Assembly (NCBI GenBank): GCA_937141995.1
Contig: CAKZQX010000743.1
Span: 1 to 11,364, forward strand
Source of the DNA: an uncultured Chloroflexaceae bacterium
GTDB taxonomy: Bacteria; Chloroflexota; Chloroflexia; Chloroflexales; Chloroflexaceae
Reading direction: 5' to 3'
DNA length: 11,364 bases
Shown: positions 6,801 through 11,364 of the stretch, one piece after another
How the letters are laid out: each line of letters opens with the position of its first letter
How positions within the stretch are numbered: position 1 is the first letter of the stretch
Position numbers and translations under genes: made by a program
Notes under the pieces: generated by a model
Database searches by the model: none
What the model saw: only the letters and a program-made list of their open reading frames with translations
Told to the model about the DNA's origin: nothing

Positions 6801-6863
6801 AGGAAGGAGCAGAGGGCGACTGACCACGTCGCTTGCGACGGTGGCATGTAAGGCCCGTTTTTT
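6801..6863 (+). promoter_or_regulatory. Structured leader directly before the PTPS start codon (attenuator-like)
   Basis: A purine-rich AGGAAGGAG (6801..6809) is followed by an outer 4-bp stem GGGC (6814..6817) with GCCC (6853..6856). This encloses a strong hairpin, CCACGTCG (6824..6831), loop CTTG, CGACGGTGG (6836..6844), paired along 8 bp with one bulged G. Six T (6858..6863) follow at once and abut the ATG at 6864. This has the shape of an intrinsic terminator placed immediately upstream of the first codon. The Shine-Dalgarno-like AGGAAGGAG would come near the start codon only when the stem is folded. Confidence 0.5.
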
Positions 6864-7673
6864 ATGGTGTACGCAACCCGCCGCTTCGAATTTTCTGCGT
6901 CACATCGTTATTGGCGCGATGACTGGAGTACGGAGCAGAACGAGCGTGTCTTTGGGAAATGTACCAGTCGCTATGGGCATGGGCACAACTACACGCTGGA
7001 TGTGACCATTACCGGGCAGGTTGACCCGATCACAGGCATGATTATGAACATGGCCGACCTGAAGGCACTCGTCAATGAGGTGCTGGAGGCATTTGATCAT
7101 AAACATCTAAATGAAGATACGCCCTACTTCAAGGAGCAGATCCCGACAACCGAAAATATTGTGCGGGTTCTGTGGCAACTGATCGCTCCCCGATTGCCGG
7201 AAGGCGTGGTGCCGGCGCGGCTGCGGCTTTATGAAATGGCTGATCTCTGGGCCGAGTATGACGGTACAGCGGAGACGCGCTTTTCCCGCTCGTATGGTTT
7301 CTCGGCGGCTCATCGGTTGCATGCGCCGGCGCTCTCTCCGGATGAGAATGTGGCGATCTATGGCAAGTGTAACAATCCCAATGGTCACGGACACAACTAC
7401 ACGCTTGAGGTGACGGTTTCCGGTCCGGTGGATGCGACAACCGGCATGGTTGTTGATCTGCTGGCCCTGGATCGGAACGTGCGCAGTCTCCTTGATCAAC
7501 TCGATCATACCCATCTTGATCAGGAGGTCAGCGCGTTTCAGTCCCGGCCCTCGACTGCCGAAAATATTGTTGTCTACCTCTGGGATGCGTTAGCGCCGCG
7601 CCTGATGGGTCGTCTGGTTCATCTCCGGCTCTGGGAGACAAAAAAGAACATTTTTGAATATGCAGGTGTGTAA
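6864..7673 (+). CDS. Tandem 6-pyruvoyl-tetrahydropterin synthase (two fused PTPS domains)
   Basis: The 269-residue protein consists of two PTPS/QueD-fold domains (about 1-133 and 137-269), whereas the usual enzyme has one of about 120-145 residues. PTPS converts dihydroneopterin triphosphate to 6-pyruvoyl-tetrahydropterin. Both active sites look complete. Domain 1 has zinc ligands H14, H39 and H41, catalytic C33, the D78-H79 pair and E124. Domain 2 has H150, H175 and H177, C169, D214-H215 and E258. In each domain the spacing is C-x5-HGH (CTSRYGHGH, CNNPNGHGH), the pattern of animal PTPS making biopterin, rather than the C-x3-HGH of queuosine QueD. Domain 2 (YGKCNNPNGHGHNY) is strikingly animal-like. 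The start has only a poor Shine-Dalgarno (AAGG, 10-base spacer). It heads an operon with folE. Confidence 0.9.
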   Translation: MVYATRRFEFSASHRYWRDDWSTEQNERVFGKCTSRYGHGHNYTLDVTITGQVDPITGMIMNMADLKALVNEVLEAFDHKHLNEDTPYFKEQIPTTENIVRVLWQLIAPRLPEGVVPARLRLYEMADLWAEYDGTAETRFSRSYGFSAAHRLHAPALSPDENVAIYGKCNNPNGHGHNYTLEVTVSGPVDATTGMVVDLLALDRNVRSLLDQLDHTHLDQEVSAFQSRPSTAENIVVYLWDALAPRLMGRLVHLRLWETKKNIFEYAGV

Positions 7674-7731
7674 TATCCCTGCCCGGTTATTTTGTGCGTT
7701 ATGTTCGTGTGGCTCTGTTTGAAACTGGAGA

Positions 7732-8436
7732 ATGGATAGACGAATGAAAACGAATGGTACAACACAACAGTTACATCCTGATCAGCGCGATCTGGATTTT
7801 GATCTCGCCGCGTATCCCGACCTGGTTATGCCCGGACGGGGGAAGCTGGAAGGGTTGACCTTTGAGACGAACCAGCAGATCGAAGACGCGGTGCGCAATA
7901 TCCTGGAGGCGGTCCACGAGAACCCGGAGCGCGAAGGGTTGCTCAAAACTCCCGGCCGGGTGGCCCGAATGTATGCGGAGTTGACCGCCGGCTACCAGAT
8001 TGATCCTGAGGCGTTGATTAATGATGCGGTCTTTCGTGTCGATTATGATGAAATGGTTCTGGTTCGGGAGATTGACTTCTACAGCCTGTGCGAGCATCAT
8101 ATGCTGCCCTTCATGGGGCGCGTGCATGTGGCCTATATTCCCAACGGCAAGGTGCTGGGGTTGAGCAAGATCCCGCGTATTGTTGAAACCTATGCCCGGC
8201 GGCTCCAGGTGCAGGAACGTATGACCGTTCAGATCGCGGACTTTATCAACAACGCGCTGCATCCGCAGGGTGTGGCCGTCGTCGCCGAAGGCGTGCATAT
8301 GTGCGCGGTGATGCGGGGCGTGAAGAAGGCCAACGCCCGAATGACCACTTCGGCGATGCGCGGGGTTTTTCGCAGCGACTCGAAAACCCGCGCCGAGTTT
8401 ATGAGCCATCTCCAGCGATCCTACGATTTTGAGTAG
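7732..8436 (+). CDS. folE: GTP cyclohydrolase I
   Basis: FolE opens the imidazole ring of GTP and makes 7,8-dihydroneopterin triphosphate, the substrate of the preceding PTPS. The 234-residue product has a variable N-terminal stretch of about 45 residues and then the catalytic core. Landmarks are [17 protein letters not shown] (65-81), [10 protein letters not shown] (118-127) with zinc ligands C120 and H123, [20 protein letters not shown] (143-162), and HMCAVMRGV (189-197) with zinc ligand C191. This is the canonical zinc-dependent type IA enzyme. The ATG at 7732 has GGAG only one base upstream, which is too close. The in-frame ATG at 7744 has the same GGAG 13 bases away. The start is therefore uncertain by four residues. 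It lies 58 bases after PTPS and overlaps possible upstream starts of the reductase gene. Confidence 0.95.
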   Translation: MDRRMKTNGTTQQLHPDQRDLDFDLAAYPDLVMPGRGKLEGLTFETNQQIEDAVRNILEAVHENPEREGLLKTPGRVARMYAELTAGYQIDPEALINDAVFRVDYDEMVLVREIDFYSLCEHHMLPFMGRVHVAYIPNGKVLGLSKIPRIVETYARRLQVQERMTVQIADFINNALHPQGVAVVAEGVHMCAVMRGVKKANARMTTSAMRGVFRSDSKTRAEFMSHLQRSYDFE

Positions 8437-8458
8437 TTTGAATACCCTGGGGGATGCT

Positions 8459-9175
8459 GTGGAGAATCTATCAAATCCGCGCGTAAGCGTGGTCGCCGGC
8501 GCATCGCGTGGCATTGGTCGGGCAACCGCGTTGGCGCTGTCCGGGGCAGGACAGCATCTGGTCCTGGCGGCGCGGTCGGTGCCGGCGCTTGAGGCGCTGG
8601 CGGCTGAGACACGCGCGGCCGGGGCGGCTGTCACCGTTGTTCCCGGTGATGTCACCGACGAACACTATGTGCAGCAACTGATGCAGACCGCCGCGCAGGT
8701 GACGGGCCGGATTGATCTGCTGGTCAACAGTGTGGGTGGGGCAATTGTTGCGCCGTTTGATGAGCTTGCGTCGGCTGACTGGGAGGCGACCCTGCGCACC
8801 GTGCTGACCAGTACCTTCCTGACCTGCAAGTATGCCGTGGCGCATATGTCGGCGGGTGCGCTGATTGTCAATGTGGCCTCGGTCGCCGCGCGCCAGCCGT
8901 TTCCCACCTGGTCGGCCTATGTTGCGGCCAAGTATGGCGTGCTCGGTTTCTCCAATACTATCCGCGAGGAGTTGCGCCCGCGCGGAGTGCGCGTGACTAC
9001 CGTCCTGCCCGCCGCCACCGATACGGTGCTGTGGGACGCAATTCCCGGCACCTGGAACCGCGCCAATATGCTTCAGCCGGAGGATGTGGCCCGGGCAATT
9101 GCCCAGCTTGCCGCGCAACCGCCGCATGTGACGACGGAGGAGATCGCGTTGGGACATGTGATTGGACGGTTATAA
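8459..9175 (+). CDS. Short-chain dehydrogenase/reductase, sepiapterin-reductase-like by context
   Basis: This 238-residue classical SDR uses a Rossmann fold to bind NADPH. Numbered from a TTG at 8429 (used for the residue positions here), the nucleotide loop is GASRGIG (24-30). An arginine after the second strand (AARS, 47-50) suggests NADPH. NSVGG (100-104) replaces the usual NNAG. The catalytic residues are S151, Y164 and K168 (WSAYVAAK). The helix-4 asparagine of the SDR tetrad appears to be valine (TVLTSTF). I prefer the GTG start at 8459, which has GGGGGA four bases upstream; the TTG at 8429 lies inside folE without a ribosome-binding site. In the biopterin pathway the reductase after PTPS is an SDR, so position suggests pterin side-chain reduction. 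The substrate is not proven. Confidence 0.88.
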   Translation: MENLSNPRVSVVAGASRGIGRATALALSGAGQHLVLAARSVPALEALAAETRAAGAAVTVVPGDVTDEHYVQQLMQTAAQVTGRIDLLVNSVGGAIVAPFDELASADWEATLRTVLTSTFLTCKYAVAHMSAGALIVNVASVAARQPFPTWSAYVAAKYGVLGFSNTIREELRPRGVRVTTVLPAATDTVLWDAIPGTWNRANMLQPEDVARAIAQLAAQPPHVTTEEIALGHVIGRL

Positions 9176-9177
9176 CC

Positions 9178-10038
9178 ATGAGCAACCTGACGCAACGTAT
9201 CCGGCTGCACTATAACCTGCTTGCGCCGTTTTACTACGGTCTGTGGGGGCAGCATGTGCATCATGGCTTCTGGGAGGACGCCGGAGACGGGGCATCCCAG
9301 GCCGAGGCGCAGGAGCGCCTGATCCGCGAACTCTACCGCTTCGGGGGCAGTCCACCGCACCCGGCCCTGCTGGATGTGGGCTGCGGCTATGGCGGCTCGC
9401 TGCTCTGGCTGGCGCGCAACGTTGGGGCGCAGGGATTGGGCATTACACTCAGCCCGTTGCAGCGGTGGATTGGTCAGGTGAAGATCCGGCGGGCCCGGTT
9501 CCAGCCGCGTGTGCGGATCGCCGTTGCCGATGCCCAGCAGCGCTGGCCGCTGCCCGACGCAAGCGTCGATCTGGTCTGGTGCGTGGAGTGCAGTGAACAT
9601 CTGGTGGATCGGTCCCACTTTGCGCGGGAGGCGCACCGGGTGCTGCGTCCGGGCGGTCGCTTATGCCTGGCGGCCTGGCTGGCGGGTCCGGCCACGACCC
9701 CGGAGGCACTGGCGCTGCGACAGACGGTTGAGCAGGGGATGCTCTGCTACCCCTTCAGCTCGGCAGAGGAGTATGCCCGCTGGTTTACGGAAGCCGGGCT
9801 GGAGGCCGTCCAGAGCCGGATTATCACGCCGCATGTGGTTCGCACCTGGGATATCTGCATTGGCTTTCGTAATCGACCGCTGTTACGCCGGGCGGCGGCG
9901 CTGATCGGTGGGGATGTCCAGGCTTTCACCGCGTCATTTACGGCGCTACGACAGGCTTACGCCGAGGGCGCAATGGAGTATGGCCTCTTCACGGCTCGTC
10001 GCGCTGTTGGTGCAGTGGAAGAGGCTCCGTCTTCTTAA
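9178..10038 (+). CDS. SAM-dependent methyltransferase, gamma-tocopherol methyltransferase-like
   Basis: The 286-residue class I methyltransferase has motif I LLDVGCGYGG (64-73), GLGITLSPLQ after the second strand, and a later VLRPGGRLCLAAW. The N-terminal LHYNLLAPFYYGLWGQHVHHGFW (10-32) resembles the conserved entry of the tocopherol/MPBQ and sterol methyltransferase group (family knowledge). The ATG at 9178 lies 2 bases after the SDR stop, which indicates coupling. An in-frame ATG at 9031 would overlap the SDR by 145 bases and is rejected. The methyl acceptor is unknown. Genomic context suggests a pterin product, while sequence resemblance suggests a chromanol or quinone. The stop codon lies inside a 16-base repeat that also occurs at 10250..10265. 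Confidence 0.85.
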   Translation: MSNLTQRIRLHYNLLAPFYYGLWGQHVHHGFWEDAGDGASQAEAQERLIRELYRFGGSPPHPALLDVGCGYGGSLLWLARNVGAQGLGITLSPLQRWIGQVKIRRARFQPRVRIAVADAQQRWPLPDASVDLVWCVECSEHLVDRSHFAREAHRVLRPGGRLCLAAWLAGPATTPEALALRQTVEQGMLCYPFSSAEEYARWFTEAGLEAVQSRIITPHVVRTWDICIGFRNRPLLRRAAALIGGDVQAFTASFTALRQAYAEGAMEYGLFTARRAVGAVEEAPSS

Positions 10039-10246
10039 CAGGAGTTACGCGATCGGTTCCCAACCGGGTTGTTGCCGGGATGAATGGCCCGATGCGCCTC
10101 CGGCAGGGCGGAAGATCCCATGCTTTTCCACAAAACATGTGCATATGTTTTGTGGAAAAGAACAAATACGTACCATGCTGCCGCCGGCGAATCCGGCTTC
10201 CATCGGGTGAAACGTCCGGTTTGGATCTCCACCGCGTAATTCCTGT
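10038..10246. mobile_element. MITE-like palindromic element
   Basis: The 209-base element has 14-base terminal inverted repeats: ACAGGAGTTACGCG at 10038..10051 and its complement with one mismatch at 10233..10246. Its centre is a 16-bp perfect inverted repeat (10123..10138 and 10145..10160) around GTGCAT. The two arms are almost equal in length (101 and 102 bases). The middle parts of the arms match only patchily. It encodes no protein I can support, which fits a non-autonomous element or an insertion-sequence remnant. It lies between convergent genes. Confidence 0.5.
10123..10160. repeat. 16-bp perfect inverted repeat with 6-base loop
   Basis: CTTTTCCACAAAACAT (10123..10138) and ATGTTTTGTGGAAAAG (10145..10160) are exact complements. 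The stem is AT-rich, and neither strand has a clean T run after it. It might act as a bidirectional terminator between the methyltransferase gene and the DNA methylase gene, or it is the core of the surrounding element. Confidence 0.9.
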
Positions 10247-10271
10247 GAATAACAGGAGTTACGCGGTGGAG
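10227..10271. repeat. 20-bp hairpin (one G-T mismatch) with 5-base loop
   Basis: The arms 10227..10246 and 10252..10271 pair over 20 positions with a single G-T mismatch (T10240 against G10258) around the loop GAATA. The left arm contains the right terminus of the adjacent element, and the right arm repeats its terminus again (ACAGGAGTTACGCG, 10252..10265). It may serve as a terminator for either convergent gene, but no T run follows. Confidence 0.85.
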
Positions 10272-10377
10272 GGTTGGACTACGAACAATGCGAAATGAGC
10301 GAACACCGCGAAACGCCGGTGTGGCCCTGTATTCCGCGCTCGCGCGTTTGATAGAGGTAGTCTCCGGCAGGTATAGT
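10272..10377. other. Remaining convergent intergenic stretch
   Basis: No gene is seen. A 6-bp stem (ACACCG with CGGTGT) reads at about 10304..10323 and a CGCG-type stem at about 10336..10347. Both lie just past the DNA methylase stop in its direction of transcription, but no T run follows them. Confidence 0.35.
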
Positions 10378-11364
10378 CTATGCCGCTTTGTGCATCACCA
10401 GAATGCGTTCAACCTTGGTGGTGCGGGTGCGGCGACGGGTGCGGCGCTCGTCGGGGATATTGTCGTCGCAGATAAAATCGAAGACCAGCCGGCCATCCGT
10501 TGCGGTAATGGCGGTATCACGTAGAATCTCGGCAGTGCGGTCCAGCCGTCCGTCGCGCTCCACGTCACCCAGAACGAGGACACAGTAGCCATCGGGACGT
10601 AACAGGCGCTCCATCTCACGCAAACAGCGCGTTATCTGTGGAATATACACTTTGCGGTTGGCCGTCAGCGATTGATCGAGTTGCTTCCAGTCGGTGCATC
10701 CCAAAAACCAGAGCCTGAGGCGGTTATCCCGCGCATAATCCAACGCCCCGAAGTAGGGCGGAGAAGAGATAATCGTATCCACCGACGCGTCGTCTACCGG
10801 AAACTCCATCGCATTTGTCCGCCAGAGATGATACTGCCGTTGCGACCAGTCCGCCGGCAATGCCGGTCGCTTGTAGGCCCGGTGTACCTTGGCAATTAAC
10901 CGCGAGCGCAGATCCCGGTAGGTGTACAGTTCGGGATACTTCTCCGGCGGAAACATGTTCACGCGAACATAGGGTACCAGGTGACTCGAGGGAAACGAGA
11001 GAAAACCCGGGCGCTGATGATGCAGAATGCCCAGCAGACATCCCATGAGAAAGTAGTTTTCGCGGGCGTGCAGCAACGCGAAAGCCGCCAGGATCTCGCG
11101 CAGGGTGTTCGGATGGAAGAAGCTGCGCACCCATTCGGGTACGGCATCGATGTCAACGTCGGGGGCAGCCAGTTCGACCGCGTCGAGGAGGTCAAGCGCA
11201 TGTTCCAGCGCCGTGGAAAGATCGGTGGGCGCAGCCAGTTTGGCCCGGGTCAGGACATAGGCATAGGGGCTGAGATCATTGGCCCAGGCAACCCGGCCGG
11301 CAAGCGCGGCCTCTAACGGAACCACCCCCGAACCGCAGAATGGATCAAGCACAACCTGGCCGGG
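10378..11364 (-). CDS. DNA methylase (N6-adenine/N4-cytosine type), C-terminal part
   Basis: Reading enters from the right edge with PGQVVLDPFCGSGVVPLEAA, the SAM-binding motif I (DPFCGSG), followed by WANDLSPYAYVL, motif II. Motif IV, IISSPPYFGALDY, comes about 190 residues later, and a RLLRPDGYCVLVLGDV strand follows. The order is SAM-binding then catalytic. SPPY is typical of N4-cytosine enzymes but also occurs in N6-adenine ones. The long spacer includes a probable target-recognition or helical segment (FFHPNTLREILAAFALLHAREN). The arginine-rich stretch RRTRRRTRTTK lies near the C-terminus. About 328 residues are visible; the N-terminus lies outside. No restriction enzyme is visible on this side. 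A Trm11-like RNA methylase is a less likely alternative. Confidence 0.85.
   Translation of the reverse strand, partial: PGQVVLDPFCGSGVVPLEAALAGRVAWANDLSPYAYVLTRAKLAAPTDLSTALEHALDLLDAVELAAPDVDIDAVPEWVRSFFHPNTLREILAAFALLHARENYFLMGCLLGILHHQRPGFLSFPSSHLVPYVRVNMFPPEKYPELYTYRDLRSRLIAKVHRAYKRPALPADWSQRQYHLWRTNAMEFPVDDASVDTIISSPPYFGALDYARDNRLRLWFLGCTDWKQLDQSLTANRKVYIPQITRCLREMERLLRPDGYCVLVLGDVERDGRLDRTAEILRDTAITATDGRLVFDFICDDNIPDERRTRRRTRTTKVERILVMHKAA

Noticed and set aside
6705..6863. preQ1 or tetrahydrofolate riboswitch in the PTPS leader
   Set aside because: I could not match the conserved core of either class, so only an unnamed structured leader is claimed.
7771..8655. A 294-codon open frame on the minus strand opposite folE
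   Set aside because: It mirrors the codons of folE and the SDR, its translation is rich in A, R, H and P, and folE is certain on the plus strand.
9031..9177. Upstream in-frame ATG for the methyltransferase
   Set aside because: It would add 49 low-complexity residues overlapping the SDR, whereas the family N-terminus begins at the ATG at 9178.
9168..9177. Palindrome GGTTATAACC at the SDR/methyltransferase junction
   Set aside because: It is ten bases formed partly by the stop codon, and is probably chance.
10035..10232. Small open frames (66 to 100 codons) in the convergent intergenic region
   Set aside because: They run through the palindromic element, have no ribosome-binding sites and give no recognisable product.

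Overview
The window is about 11.4 kb of bacterial chromosome with moderate to high GC and tightly packed genes. The gene content suggests a Chloroflexota (Chloroflexus/Roseiflexus-type) organism: an AsnRS, a SpoVS-like protein, a tocopherol-methyltransferase-like enzyme and a pterin cluster. This assignment is an inference from gene content and was not checked by any search.

Layout from left to right. The 5' part of asnS (asparaginyl-tRNA synthetase) lies at 1..617 on the minus strand and runs off the left edge. It is divergent from an M20-family metallopeptidase (768..1919, +), and a consensus sigma-70-type promoter drives the peptidase from the space between them. About 630 bases (1920..2547) then hold no convincing gene. 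A near-perfect promoter (TTGACA, 17 bases, TATACT at 2548..2576) begins a four-gene plus-strand operon: a ParA-type ATPase (2712..3494), a diverged ParB-like protein (3494..4648, overlapping by one base), a SUMF1/formylglycine-generating-enzyme-fold protein without the FGE catalytic cysteines (4669..5418), and an unrecognised 172-residue protein (5455..5973). A convergent spoVS homologue (6046..6381, -) follows, with a hairpin between the two 3' ends.

A roughly 400-base regulatory-looking intergenic region (6451..6863) precedes the most interesting block, a plus-strand pterin operon. It encodes a tandem-duplicated 6-pyruvoyl-tetrahydropterin synthase with two complete active sites of the biopterin type (6864..7673), GTP cyclohydrolase I FolE (7732..8436), a short-chain dehydrogenase in the position expected for a sepiapterin-reductase-like enzyme (8459..9175), and a SAM-dependent methyltransferase of the gamma-tocopherol-methyltransferase type (9178..10038). 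FolE, PTPS and a reductase together suffice to convert GTP to a tetrahydrobiopterin-like compound. The coupled methyltransferase suggests either a methylated pterin or an accessory product.

The convergent 3' region (10038..10377) contains a MITE-like palindromic element with a 16-bp perfect central inverted repeat, terminal repeats, and an adjacent 20-bp hairpin that repeats the terminus. The right end holds most of a minus-strand DNA methylase (N6-adenine/N4-cytosine type, DPFCGSG then SPPY) that is cut by the window edge. I saw no tRNA, rRNA, CRISPR array or intact insertion sequence.
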